From Mumia xiangluensis (GTDB lineage: Bacteria; Actinomycetota; Actinomycetes; Propionibacteriales; Nocardioidaceae): a stretch of 64,000 nucleotides of DNA. Position numbers and translations under genes: made by a program. Below the pieces are notes generated by a model, which worked only from the letters and a program-made list of their open reading frames with translations, had not been told where the DNA came from and ran no database searches. This document shows positions 41,148-50,184 of this stretch, piece by piece (position 1 is the stretch's first letter; every line of letters begins with the position of its first letter). Location: NCBI RefSeq assembly GCF_010994095.1, contig NZ_WJYO01000007.1, positions 62,001 through 126,000 on the forward strand, in the 5' to 3' direction.

Positions 41148-41977
41148 GCGCCGAGCTCGGGTTGGAACGCGCGCAGCTCTTCCGAGCCGCCGTGGACGAT
41201 CACGCACGTCGACTCGGGGACCTCGCGCCACGCGCCACGAAGGTCGCCGAGCGGCTCGGACACCACGAGGCGGGTCTCGTCCGACAGTCCGTGCAGCACA
41301 GGGTTGTCGGGGTACTGGTGGCGCAGCGTCGAGACGTCGGTGCTGTGGAACAAGGAGCGCGAGCGGCCCTCGCTCGAATAGCGGAACCCCCAGATCGTCT
41401 CGCCGTCTGTCGTCGCCACCGTCATCTGCACCGGGAACCCCACGCCGTGCCGCCGTGCTGTCTCCTCGATCAGGCCGACCGCGCGGGCGACGGCGGCCGG
41501 CGGGTCCTCGGTCAGACCGAAGGTGAGCGCGAGGAAGAAGAACAGCTCCGAGTCCGTCGAACCCTCGATCGAGGGAAACAGGTCCGCGTCGACCGCCATC
41601 ATGAGGTCACGCTTCATGGACGCGAATCCGTCCAGGTACCCGTTGTGCATCCAGAGCCAACGACCGTGCCGGAACGGATGGCAGTTCGTCTGCTGCACCG
41701 GCGAGCCGATCGAGGCACGGATGTGCGAGAAGACGAGCGGCGACTCGATGTGCGTCGCCAGGTCGCGCAGGTTGCGGTCGTTCCACGCCGGCTCAGCGCT
41801 GCGGAACAGTCCTGGAGTCTCCGGACGGCCGTACCAACCCACGCCGAATCCGTCCCCGTTCGTCGGCTCCGCGCCCAGCTCGGAGCTCAGGCTCTGCACG
41901 ATGAGGGAGTGCTTGGGCTTGTACAGCAGGTCCTCGATGAGGACGGGTGAGCCCGAGTAGGCGAGCCAGCGACACAT
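41144..41977 (-). CDS. Class II glutamine amidotransferase
   Basis: 277 residues. Cys2 immediately after the start Met is the N-terminal nucleophile (MCRWLAYSG); NGDGFGVGWYG, VFSHIRASIGSPVQQTNCHPF and RWLWMHNGYLDG are the Ntn-hydrolase core, as in YafJ/EgtC-like proteins. Stand-alone GATase II without a synthase domain, so it may be a gamma-glutamyl hydrolase. Operon with DUF5995. Confidence 0.9.
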   Translation of the reverse strand: MCRWLAYSGSPVLIEDLLYKPKHSLIVQSLSSELGAEPTNGDGFGVGWYGRPETPGLFRSAEPAWNDRNLRDLATHIESPLVFSHIRASIGSPVQQTNCHPFRHGRWLWMHNGYLDGFASMKRDLMMAVDADLFPSIEGSTDSELFFFLALTFGLTEDPPAAVARAVGLIEETARRHGVGFPVQMTVATTDGETIWGFRYSSEGRSRSLFHSTDVSTLRHQYPDNPVLHGLSDETRLVVSEPLGDLRGAWREVPESTCVIVHGGSEELRAFQPELGA

Positions 41978-42032
41978 GATGCCCTCCTGCGGATAGCCGT
42001 CGTCCTCATCATGACTGACTTAGGATCACCGC

Positions 42033-42377
42033 ATGGATGAGGACGCTGCGCTGCGGGCGAGCCGGATCGCGGGTGCCGCCACGCTGGTCATCGGTACGGC
42101 GCTGCTGGTTCAGCCCAGTCGCGTGGGGCCGCTGGCCGGCGTCGCCGACCCGCGCACGGCGCGAAAGCTCGGTCTGGTCGATCTCTCGTTGGTGCCTGGC
42201 CTGCTCGGGGGTACGCCGCGGTGGCCGTGGCTGGCGGCGCGAGCGGCAGCCAACGTGGGCACCGCGGTCGTCGTCGCCCGAGGTGGCTGGGCGGGTCGTG
42301 CGACGGCCGCGAGTCTGCTGGCGTTGACCCTCGTCGACGGTCGTGCCGCCCGCACGCTGCACGCGCGCCGGCGCTGA
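42033..42377 (+). CDS. Small membrane-associated hypothetical protein
   Basis: 114 residues, Ala- and Leu-rich: SRIAGAATLVIGTALLVQPSR, then ARAAANVGTAVVVARGGWAG, then a third helix and a basic end. Three or four weak hydrophobic helices; resembles the DUF4267-like small actinobacterial membrane proteins only in general outline. Divergent from the amidotransferase. Confidence 0.6.
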   Translation: MDEDAALRASRIAGAATLVIGTALLVQPSRVGPLAGVADPRTARKLGLVDLSLVPGLLGGTPRWPWLAARAAANVGTAVVVARGGWAGRATAASLLALTLVDGRAARTLHARRR

Positions 42378-42394
42378 CCGACGTACGGAACGGC

Positions 42395-43300
42395 TCACGC
42401 CTCGCGCGGTGTGCTGCGGGCGTACGCCTCCCACGACGACAGGATCGGGCCGGACACGTCCCAGTCCTCCGGCGCCTCGAAGTAGTCGGGGTGGTGCTTC
42501 TCGGTGTACGCGCGGATCTTGGGCGGCACGTCGTCGAGCCCGCGGATCGTCTTGCGACTGTGCAGTCGGCCGGTCATCACCCCGCCCTCGAGGCCCGAGC
42601 CACCCATCCGCATCCACGGCCAGAACGGTGAGACGCGCGAGAACCCGGCGCGGAAGTGCGCCGAAGCGAGGTCGCGGTCCTCGAGCTCTCGCTTGGAGGT
42701 GTAGATGACGAAGTGCTCCGACGGGTTGATCGTGTCGCCGGTCGAAGACTTGGGCCAGCCCGACGGTGTCACCGGGTTGGGGTACTCGTGGGCGTAGTCC
42801 CACTCCAGCAGCACCTCGTCGCCGTACACCGCCCACGGGAGGAGGAACGGCAGCGTCCCGTCGTCGGACGCGTCGACGTTCTCGTTCATCGCGACGCCGT
42901 GCTCCTCGGCGTCACCGACGTACAGCCTCGGCATCTCCAGCGTGAGCTCGCCGCCGATCTTGTCGTTGAGGAACGGGAAGACGTCGACCGTCTCGCCGGT
43001 GAACGGGTTGTCCCAGCTCTCGATGACCTCCCCCGTGCGCAGGTCGTAGAAGAACCCGGTCTCCTTGCCGCGCATCTGCAGTCGCTCGCCCGCGCCCTCG
43101 CCGACGAAGCGGACCTTCGTGATGCCGGTCCCGGCGTACCCGAACAGCGGCTGCAGCCGCGACGTCCCCACCGAGGCGTACATCGCCCCGTGGAAGGTCG
43201 AGATCAGGGGGTCTTCGCCGAAGGTCCCCCACGTCTTGCCGAACGCGTACAGGTTGTCGCGCGGCGACGCGGCGAGGTCGAGCGGGTCGGATCGGGTCAC
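42395..43300 (-). CDS. DUF1838 family protein
   Basis: 301 residues. KTWGTFGEDPLISTFHGAMY, GKETGFFYDLRTGEVIESWDN, and late FVIYTSKRELEDRD plus FWPWMRMGG are the repeated landmarks of DUF1838. No signal peptide here, although many homologues have one. Function unknown. Upstream of the sulfatase region but on the opposite strand. Confidence 0.85.
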   Translation of the reverse strand: MTRSDPLDLAASPRDNLYAFGKTWGTFGEDPLISTFHGAMYASVGTSRLQPLFGYAGTGITKVRFVGEGAGERLQMRGKETGFFYDLRTGEVIESWDNPFTGETVDVFPFLNDKIGGELTLEMPRLYVGDAEEHGVAMNENVDASDDGTLPFLLPWAVYGDEVLLEWDYAHEYPNPVTPSGWPKSSTGDTINPSEHFVIYTSKRELEDRDLASAHFRAGFSRVSPFWPWMRMGGSGLEGGVMTGRLHSRKTIRGLDDVPPKIRAYTEKHHPDYFEAPEDWDVSGPILSSWEAYARSTPREA

Positions 43301-43397
43301 GGCGGCATCCTCTTCACAAGCGGCAGGTGGATGGACGCTAGCAGCACCCGCCCCGCATGGGCCCCGTCACCGGCTCGAGCGACGCTAGACTGCCGCC

Positions 43398-43694
43398 GTG
43401 CTCTCGTGGCGTTCCCAGAACTCGTTCCTGTCGATCTGCTCCGAGGGCTCGGTGCTCTCGATCGGGAGCATCGGGTCCATCGCCTCGATCGGCTCGATCG
43501 GCTCGGTGCTGTCCGTCGGCTCGATCGGGTCCTTGATGTCGGTGATGTCGATGCTCTCCCACCAGAGCAACTGCTCCATCTTGAGCCGACAGAGCAACTG
43601 CTCGATCCTCAGCGAGCAGAGCAGCGCGTCGATCCTGAGCCGCCGCAGCAGCCGGTCGATCCTCGGCCGGGTCCGTCAGCATCCGGGGACCTAG
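43398..43694 (+). CDS. Ser-Ile-Gly repeat protein (solenoid-like)
   Basis: 98 residues from GTG 43398, overwhelmingly Ser, Ile, Gly and Leu. About five SIG steps (around ICSEGSVLSIGSIGS) are followed by steps of the type SHQSNCSILSRQSNCSILSE, then an Arg-rich end. The regular Ser/Ile spacing could build a narrow beta-solenoid like that of small repeat or ice-binding-like proteins. I recall similar short SxLSxxS repeat proteins annotated hypothetical in actinobacteria. No signal peptide. The DNA repeat itself (TCGATCGG units) could also expand or shrink by slippage. Next gene is the sulfatase. Confidence 0.55.
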   Translation: MLSWRSQNSFLSICSEGSVLSIGSIGSIASIGSIGSVLSVGSIGSLMSVMSMLSHQSNCSILSRQSNCSILSEQSSASILSRRSSRSILGRVRQHPGT

Positions 43695-43803
43695 CTCCCG
43701 AGCTCACCGGGCGCCGTCGCACGACGCCGACGACAAAAGGTGCGGGCGCATGGATCGTGGCCATGATGATGATCACGAACGCCCTGCCCGAGGAGGAGTC
43801 GTC

Positions 43804-46128
43804 GTGGACACCAGCTTTCCGTCCCTACCCCGTCAGGACAGCCTGCCGTTTCCCCCGACGCCGTCGGCCTCTGTGGCCGGGCGCACGATGCAGGAGTCGA
43901 CGTACGAGCGCCGGGTCGAGCCCCCACGGCTCGCCGACGACGCCCCCAACATCCTGGTCATCCTCATCGACGATGCCGGGCCGGGGCTCCCCGACACCTT
44001 CGGCGGCGAGGTGCGCACGGACACCCTGACGCGCATCCGCGAGCAGGGCATCGGATACAACCGTTTCCACACCACGGCGATGTGCTCGCCGACCCGTGCC
44101 TCGCTGCTGACCGGACGCAACCACCACCGGATCGGCAACGGACAGATCGCCGAGCTGGCGAACGACTGGGACGGCTACTCGGGGCGCATCCCCGACAGCA
44201 CCGCGCTCGCAGCCGAGGTGCTCACCGACTACGGCTACTCCACGGCCGCGTTCGGCAAGTGGCACAACACCCCGGCCGAGGAAACGACGCCGGCAGGGCC
44301 GTTCCACAACTGGCCGACCGGCAAGGGCTTCGAGTACTTCTACGGGTTCCTCGCCGGCGAGGCGTCGCAGTGGGAGCCCAACCTCGTCCGCAACACCACG
44401 AGCGTGCTGCCGCCGAAGCGTCCCGAGGAGGGCTACCACCTCAGCGAGGACCTCGCGGACGACGCGATCGGGTGGCTCCGCAAGCACAAGGCGTTCGAGC
44501 CTGACAAGCCGTTCTTCATGTACTGGGCGAGCGGATGCCTGCACGGCCCTCACCACGTCATGAAGGAGTGGGCGGACAAGTACGCCGGTGCGTTCGACGA
44601 CGGGTGGGACGCGTACCGCGAGCGCGTGTTCGCGCGGGCGAAGACCCAGGGTTGGATCCCCGAGGACGCCGAGCTCACCCCGCGCGACCCGAACCTGCCC
44701 GCGTGGGACGACATCCCCGAAGAGGAGCGTCCGTTCCAGCGCCGGCTCATGGAGGTCGCGGCCGGGTTCGCCGAGCACTGCGACGTCCAGGTCGGCCGGC
44801 TCGTCGACGAGCTCGAGCGGCTTGGCTACGGCGACGACACGATCGTGTTCTACATCTGGGGCGACAACGGCTCCTCGGGCGAGGGCCAGAACGGCACGAT
44901 CAGTGAGCTCCTGGCGCAGAACGGCATCCCCACCACCGTCGACATGCACATCAAGGCGCTCGACGACATCGGAGGGCTCGACGTGCTCGGGTCCCCGAAG
45001 ACGGAGAACCAGTACCACGCCGGCTGGGCGTGGGCCGGCAGCACGCCGTACAAGGGGATGAAGCTGCTCGCCTCCCACCTCGGCGGCACACGCAACCCGA
45101 TGGTCGTCCGATGGCCAGGGACGATCACGCCGGCCGCCGAGCCGCGAACCCAGTTCCACCACTGCAACGACCTCGTCCCGACCCTGTACGAGATCCTGGG
45201 GATCACTCCCCCGCGCGTCGTCCGCGGCGTCGAGCAGCAACCGCTGGACGGTGTGAGCTTCGCGTACACGTTCGACGACCCGGACGCGGAAGGGCGTCTT
45301 CGCACCCAGTACTTCGAGATCATGGGCAGCCGCGCGATCTATCACGACGGGTGGATGGCGTCGGCCTTCGGACCGCGTACGCCGTGGCTGCCCGGGTTGC
45401 CCGACGGCATCCTGGACTGGACACCGGACCACGACACGTGGGAGCTGTACCACCTCGACGAGGACTGGACACAGGCACGCGACCTCGCTGCGGAACACCC
45501 CGAACGGCTTGCGCGGATGAAGGAGATCTTCGCCATCGAGGCCGCCCGCAACAGCGTGTACCCGGTCGGCGGCGGTCTGTGGGTGCCGGTGTTCCATCCC
45601 GAGATGCGCATCTCCACGCCGTACCGCGAGTGGAGCTTCACCGGCGACATCGTGCGGATGCCGGAGTTCTGCGCACCCGCGCTCGGCAACCGTGCGAACA
45701 CCGTCACCATCGATGCCGACCTGCCGGAGAACGCCAACGGTGTCCTGTACGCCCTCGGCGGTGCCGGCGGCGGCCTCACCTGCTTCGTCGAGGACGGCTA
45801 CCTCTGCTACGAGTACAACCTGTTCATCCTCATGCGCACCAAGCTGCGCTCCGAGGAGCCGCTCCCGACCGGGAAGGTCGCGATCGAGGTGGAGACCGTC
45901 TACGCGGAGCCGCGACCAGGGGGTCCGCTCGACATCACGATCCGCGTGAACGGCGACGTCGTGGCGTCCGGGCAGGTGCCCGTCAGCGCGCCGCTGCTGT
46001 TCACCGCCAACGACTGTCTCGACATCGGCACCTGCCTCGGCAGCTCGGTCTCTCTCGACTACTACGACAAGGCGCCGTTCCCGTTCAACGGGACGATCCG
46101 GACCGTCGACGTACGGTACGCGAGCTGA
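43804..46128 (+). CDS. Arylsulfatase (type I, formylglycine-dependent)
   Basis: 774 residues from GTG 43804 (GAGGAGGAG upstream). Sulfatase core: NILVILIDDAGPG, FHTTAMCSPTRASLLTGRN with Cys94 of CxPxR as the residue converted to formylglycine, GKWHNTPAEE, HGPHHVMKEWADK, and IWGDNGSSGEG. A C-terminal beta domain follows the catalytic part. No signal peptide, as in cytoplasmic arylsulfatases of this long type (PF00884 subfamily with extra C-terminal domain). A formylglycine-generating enzyme is not in the window. Confidence 0.93.
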   Translation: MDTSFPSLPRQDSLPFPPTPSASVAGRTMQESTYERRVEPPRLADDAPNILVILIDDAGPGLPDTFGGEVRTDTLTRIREQGIGYNRFHTTAMCSPTRASLLTGRNHHRIGNGQIAELANDWDGYSGRIPDSTALAAEVLTDYGYSTAAFGKWHNTPAEETTPAGPFHNWPTGKGFEYFYGFLAGEASQWEPNLVRNTTSVLPPKRPEEGYHLSEDLADDAIGWLRKHKAFEPDKPFFMYWASGCLHGPHHVMKEWADKYAGAFDDGWDAYRERVFARAKTQGWIPEDAELTPRDPNLPAWDDIPEEERPFQRRLMEVAAGFAEHCDVQVGRLVDELERLGYGDDTIVFYIWGDNGSSGEGQNGTISELLAQNGIPTTVDMHIKALDDIGGLDVLGSPKTENQYHAGWAWAGSTPYKGMKLLASHLGGTRNPMVVRWPGTITPAAEPRTQFHHCNDLVPTLYEILGITPPRVVRGVEQQPLDGVSFAYTFDDPDAEGRLRTQYFEIMGSRAIYHDGWMASAFGPRTPWLPGLPDGILDWTPDHDTWELYHLDEDWTQARDLAAEHPERLARMKEIFAIEAARNSVYPVGGGLWVPVFHPEMRISTPYREWSFTGDIVRMPEFCAPALGNRANTVTIDADLPENANGVLYALGGAGGGLTCFVEDGYLCYEYNLFILMRTKLRSEEPLPTGKVAIEVETVYAEPRPGGPLDITIRVNGDVVASGQVPVSAPLLFTANDCLDIGTCLGSSVSLDYYDKAPFPFNGTIRTVDVRYAS

Positions 46129-46138
46129 CCCGGGCTCG

Positions 46139-47116
46139 TCACGACGTGTGGCGCAGCATGTCGGCGCCGAGGCGGGTCAGGGTGTGGAGCACGGTCTCGG
46201 CATGGCGGCGGCTGCTGATCAGCCCAGCCTCGCGCAGCGTACGCGTGTGATAGCTGACCGTCCCGGCTGACACTCCCGCCCGTCGAGCGATCTCCGAGGT
46301 GGTGGCGCCGGCAGCGCAGGCTGCGAGAACGGTGGCGCGACTTCCGCCGATCAGCGCCGCCACGGCCTCCTCCGAGGAGGCAGCGACCTGGTCCTCGGCG
46401 GTGCGAGGCATCGGGTAGACCAGCACCTGGGGCAACCCCGGGTCCGCCATGGTGACGGGCTGCTGCCAGCAGAAGTAGGAGGGGACGATGCGGAGTCCGC
46501 GCCCGTCGAGGTGGACGTCGCGGTCGTCGACGTGGTCGATCACGCTGAGCACCGGCGGACGCCACTGGATCGTCGGGCCGAGCCCTCGGAGAAGACCGTC
46601 CACTCCCCCGTCCAGCAGATGCCGGGCACGCAGTGCGCGCTCGCTGTCGAGGAGGCCACGCATCTGACCGGCGACCGGCGAGATCACGGCGGAGTGGTAG
46701 GCGCGGAGCGTCTCGACCAGGACGCGTCGCTCCCGCGGCGTGGCGAGCGTGTGCAGCGGCGAGGCGTGGCGGCGGCGCGGCTCGATCTGCGTGATCTCCC
46801 CGGTGACACGGCGCTTCGGTGCGGCGAGGATCGCCTCGAGTCCCGCGCCGAGACCGGCCTCTCCCTCGCCCGGGGTGAGGAAGTCGGGGAAGTACTGGGC
46901 GCGCGGATAGAGCGGCAGGAGCAGCGTGCGTACGGCACGACCGAGCGGGCTGCCGCGCAGGGTGCGGACCGCGTCCGCGTGCCAGCGACCGTGTGCCCAC
47001 CGCCCTCGACGCGTCTGGAAGCGGTGCAGGCTCGAGGCGATCTCCCACAACGGGTCGGGCGCGTCGGCAAGGCGCGTGCGGGCGAGGTCGAGCTCGCCGA
47101 AGTGGATGCGCAGCAC
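46139..47116 (-). CDS. ArsR-like winged-helix regulator with N-terminal sensor domain
   Basis: 325 residues from GTG 47116 (AGGGGG upstream); an open frame continues to 47155. About 250 residues of a conserved actinobacterial N-terminal domain (LRIHFGELDLARTRLADAPD, then VPSYFCWQQPVTMADPG) precede a C-terminal winged helix (ATVLAACAAGATTSEIARRAG, then GTVSYHTRTLREAGLI). Typical of DUF5937-type/ArsR proteins. Divergent from a small secreted peptidoglycan-binding protein and probably its regulator. Confidence 0.85.
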   Translation of the reverse strand: MLRIHFGELDLARTRLADAPDPLWEIASSLHRFQTRRGRWAHGRWHADAVRTLRGSPLGRAVRTLLLPLYPRAQYFPDFLTPGEGEAGLGAGLEAILAAPKRRVTGEITQIEPRRRHASPLHTLATPRERRVLVETLRAYHSAVISPVAGQMRGLLDSERALRARHLLDGGVDGLLRGLGPTIQWRPPVLSVIDHVDDRDVHLDGRGLRIVPSYFCWQQPVTMADPGLPQVLVYPMPRTAEDQVAASSEEAVAALIGGSRATVLAACAAGATTSEIARRAGVSAGTVSYHTRTLREAGLISSRRHAETVLHTLTRLGADMLRHTS

Positions 47117-47317
47117 TGGATTCCCCCTGACCAGGACGCCCACCAGGACCCCCACAGGCTCGCAAACTCATCGGTTCACCATGCGAGGACTTTCAACGCT
47201 CATCGAAAAGCCTGTCGACGGCTCCGTCCTCGGTGACACGATCCCTTCGCCGTGGCGGTCCGCCGACAGCAGGCGGGAAGACCACGGTGTCCATCCAGCG
47301 CCACAAGGGGGAATGTC

Positions 47318-47767
47318 ATGAAGAAGAAGGTCATCACCGTCCTGGCCACCGCCGGACTCACCGCGGGCCTGCTGCTCGCGTCCGGGGGGCCGGCGGCGGC
47401 AAGTCCCGCGTGCACCACGAACGGGTACGGCGTCACCAGGAGCGGCAACATCCTTTCCGTGCCGGCGACGAGCAGCGGCAGCCTGCACTGTCATCTCCAG
47501 CAGGGCTACAACGGCAACCGCGCGGTCTGGCAGCTCCAGTACTCGATCACCTGGTGCTACCGCGGCTACGGGGAGGCCGTGCTCAACATCGGCGTCGACG
47601 GCAACTTCGGCCCGAAGACCAAGGCCGCGCTCAGGCGCGTCCAGCAGATCGAGCGCATCACCGCCGACGGCGTCTACGGTCCGCAGACGAGGGACGCGAT
47701 GATGCACCGGCAGGACTCGTGGGAGGGCGACCAGGACCCGAACGTCTGCAAGAAGCTGAGCTGGTGA
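47318..47767 (+). CDS. Secreted peptidoglycan-binding protein
   Basis: 149 residues from ATG 47318, with AAGGGGGAA upstream. Signal peptide to LLASGGPAAAS, a Cys-containing beta part, then a PG_binding_1 domain: LNIGVDGNFGPKTKAALRRV, then DGVYGPQTRDAM. Four cysteines likely form disulfides outside. Followed 2 bp later by another small secreted protein, so these form an operon. Confidence 0.88.
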   Translation: MKKKVITVLATAGLTAGLLLASGGPAAASPACTTNGYGVTRSGNILSVPATSSGSLHCHLQQGYNGNRAVWQLQYSITWCYRGYGEAVLNIGVDGNFGPKTKAALRRVQQIERITADGVYGPQTRDAMMHRQDSWEGDQDPNVCKKLSW

Positions 47768-47769
47768 CG

Positions 47770-48162
47770 ATGAGGTCGCGGATCACCGGTGTCGTCGCGG
47801 CAGTTGCCGCGTTCGTCGCCGTCACGATGGGAGCGTCGCCCGCCTCGGCTGAGTCGTTCAACGGCTGCGCGTGGCCCCGCGTGTGCTTCTACCTCACCAT
47901 GGACCACTGGTGGGCCGGAACGCCGACGTCGAGCTTCCAGGACGTGACGAGCTCCTACCAGAACCTCGGGTCCCGCAGCCGTGGCTCGGACTGGGTCCAC
48001 AACTCCCGCAATGACGACCGCGTGTGGCTGCGCTACACCGTGAACTCGACGGGCGCGGTGGAGCAGGTCTGTCTCAACCCGAACACCATGATCCACTTCG
48101 ACGGCGCCTACACCGTGACCGGCGTGCGGATCGAGTGGGCGGACCGGTGCCCCGGCACGTGA
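47770..48162 (+). CDS. Small secreted protein, I36 inhibitor-like
   Basis: 130 residues. Signal peptide RSRITGVVAAVAAFVAVTMG to SPASA, then a compact Cys/Trp/Tyr-rich domain (NGCAWPRVCFYLTMDHW, then RGSDWVHNSRNDDRVWLRY). This pattern resembles the peptidase-inhibitor family I36/beta-gamma-crystallin-like small secreted proteins of Streptomyces, but the match is weak. Co-transcribed with the peptidoglycan-binding protein. Confidence 0.68.
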   Translation: MRSRITGVVAAVAAFVAVTMGASPASAESFNGCAWPRVCFYLTMDHWWAGTPTSSFQDVTSSYQNLGSRSRGSDWVHNSRNDDRVWLRYTVNSTGAVEQVCLNPNTMIHFDGAYTVTGVRIEWADRCPGT

Positions 48163-48168
48163 CGGACA

Positions 48169-50031
48169 TCAGAAGCCGAGCCCGTGGCCGAACGGGAACA
48201 GCTCGCCCGTGCCGTCCGCGCGCGGGATCGACACCGGCAGCTTGCCCGTCGGGTCCACCTCGCCGTACATCACCCGCACCAGCGCCTCGATCTGGTGTGT
48301 CGTGTAGCCGAAGGTGTCGAGCACGGTCGCCGCCTCGGGGAACGACGCGACGTCGTACGGGTTGCGCATCGCCGCGACCACGACCGGCTTCCCGGTCGCG
48401 AGCAAGGCCCGCACCAGCGCGGTCTGCGCCGTCGCGGCCGCGGTCGGCAGACCGGTGGCCGCGCTGACGGCGTACGCGTTGTTCGTCGACACCAGCACGA
48501 GGTCGGCCGTCTGGGCGGCCGCCACAGCATTGGCGATCGCGGTCGCGGACGGCGTCGTCCCGGACTCGAGGACCTGTGTCGTCGCGCCGCGAGCGGTGAG
48601 CGCGGAAGCCATCGACTGCGTGGTGCCGACACCCCACCCGGCGACCAGGACCTTGCGGGCGCCCGGAGCGAGCGGGAGCAGCCCCGCGTCGTTCTTGACG
48701 AGCGTCGTCGTCCGGTTGGTGATCGCCTGGGCGTCGGCCAGGTGCTGGGGCGCACCGACGATCTGCGTCGCAGCGGCGGGATCGACGTACGGGTCCTTGA
48801 AGATCCCTCGCTTGTGCTTGTGCATCAGGATCCGGTAGACCGACTCGTCGAGCCGCTTCTTGCTGATCGTGCCGTCCTCGACCGCCGCGAGCACGGCAGC
48901 GTACGCGGTGTCCATCTGCGGCGGGACCAGCAGCTGGTCGGAGCCCGCGAGGAAGGCCTGGACCGGCGCGACGTTCGGCGGGTACGTCGCCGTGGCACCC
49001 GCCATGTCGAGGGCGTCGGTGACGATCAGGCCGTCGAAGTCGAGCTCGTCGCGGAGCAGCCCCGTCAGGATCTTGTGGGACATGGTCGCCGGCACGCCCG
49101 GGTCGATCGCCGGCAGCACGACGTGCGCGGTCATGATCGTGTCCACGCCAGCGGCGATCGCCGCGCGGAACGGCGGCAGGTCGATCGCCTCGAGCTGGGC
49201 GCGGGTGTGGGTCACCTCGGGCAGACCGAAGTGGCTGTCCGTGCCGGTGTCACCGTGGCCCGGGAAGTGCTTCGCGACCGCCGAGACCCCGCCGGCGTGG
49301 AAACCCCGGACCTGCGCCGCAGCGAGGTCGGACACGAGCGCCGGGTCGGAGCCGATGGACCGGATCCCGATCACCGGGTTGTTCGGGTTGACGTTGACGT
49401 CCGACACCGGTGCGTAGTCCTGCGTCACGCCGACCGCATCCAGCTCGGTGCCGATGACCTCCGCCGAGCGCGTGGCATCCGCCTCCGAGCGTCCTGCGCC
49501 GAGCGCCATGTTGCCGGGCATCTGCGTCGCGGGGGCACCGAAGCGGGCCACGAGGGCGCCGCCCTCCTGGTCGACCGAGACCTGCAGCGGGATACGACCG
49601 GGCTGAGCGAGCGCGGCGGTCTGCAGCCCGTTGGACAGGGTCGCCACCTGGGCAGGGGTGCCGATGTTGTCGTCGTTGTTGCGCGTCGTGTAGTAGATGA
49701 CTCCACCAGGCTGGTACTTCGCGATCGCCTGCGCGGGCGTGTCGACGCCGTACAACCGCTGGTTGGTGGCCTTCGCAGTGTCGCTCACGGTGTTGGCGTC
49801 GCGACCCGCCACCTCGATGACGAAGAGCTGGCCGACCTTCTGCTCCACCGTCATGTGGCGCAGCTTGGAGATCACCTTGCCCCGGTACGGCGCGTCGCCG
49901 GAGTGGCCCGGATCGCTGGCGGTGGCGGCCGGCGGCCCGAACGCCGCGGCAAGTGCCAGCGCCACGATGAAGACCAGCAGACGGAGCGGCGTCCGCGTGC
50001 GGTGAGGGGTGGATGCAGTCCAAGCAAACAT
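48169..50031 (-). CDS. Glycoside hydrolase family 3, NagZ-like beta-N-acetylhexosaminidase
   Basis: 620 residues with signal peptide (LRLLVFIVALALAAAFGPPA). GH3 core: GQLFVIEVAGRD, VSVDQEGGALVARF, KHFPGHGDTGTDSHF (the NagZ catalytic His-Asp loop), LIVTDALDMAGA with the nucleophile Asp. A second alpha/beta domain (VAGWGVGTTQSM, VAAMRNPYDVASF) follows. Expected to release GlcNAc from peptidoglycan or chitin fragments outside the membrane. Convergent with the secreted protein pair. Confidence 0.93.
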   Translation of the reverse strand: MFAWTASTPHRTRTPLRLLVFIVALALAAAFGPPAATASDPGHSGDAPYRGKVISKLRHMTVEQKVGQLFVIEVAGRDANTVSDTAKATNQRLYGVDTPAQAIAKYQPGGVIYYTTRNNDDNIGTPAQVATLSNGLQTAALAQPGRIPLQVSVDQEGGALVARFGAPATQMPGNMALGAGRSEADATRSAEVIGTELDAVGVTQDYAPVSDVNVNPNNPVIGIRSIGSDPALVSDLAAAQVRGFHAGGVSAVAKHFPGHGDTGTDSHFGLPEVTHTRAQLEAIDLPPFRAAIAAGVDTIMTAHVVLPAIDPGVPATMSHKILTGLLRDELDFDGLIVTDALDMAGATATYPPNVAPVQAFLAGSDQLLVPPQMDTAYAAVLAAVEDGTISKKRLDESVYRILMHKHKRGIFKDPYVDPAAATQIVGAPQHLADAQAITNRTTTLVKNDAGLLPLAPGARKVLVAGWGVGTTQSMASALTARGATTQVLESGTTPSATAIANAVAAAQTADLVLVSTNNAYAVSAATGLPTAAATAQTALVRALLATGKPVVVAAMRNPYDVASFPEAATVLDTFGYTTHQIEALVRVMYGEVDPTGKLPVSIPRADGTGELFPFGHGLGF

Positions 50032-50184
50032 TTCGCCTCCGGGGGGCCACTTTGCGTGTGACGAGCGTCACACGCACCCTAGACCTGGTGCGCACCCGTT
50101 GGGAAGGGCGTACGGCGAAGGAACGGCTTGCGTCCTGCGTCAGACCCCTGTGCCAGCATCGGGCCCATGTTCGAGGAGCGCCGC

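Noticed and set aside
43385-43597. Minus-strand frame with ITDIKDPIEPTDSTEP repeats opposite the Ser-Ile-Gly gene
   Set aside because: The acidic/Pro repeat is the necessary complement of the repeat DNA; the plus frame has the longer, more regular pattern and the same direction as the sulfatase. Not excluded completely.
48184-50061. 625-codon plus-strand frame opposite the hexosaminidase
   Set aside because: Exact antisense of a gene with full GH3 motifs; low-complexity Arg/Val/Asp content.
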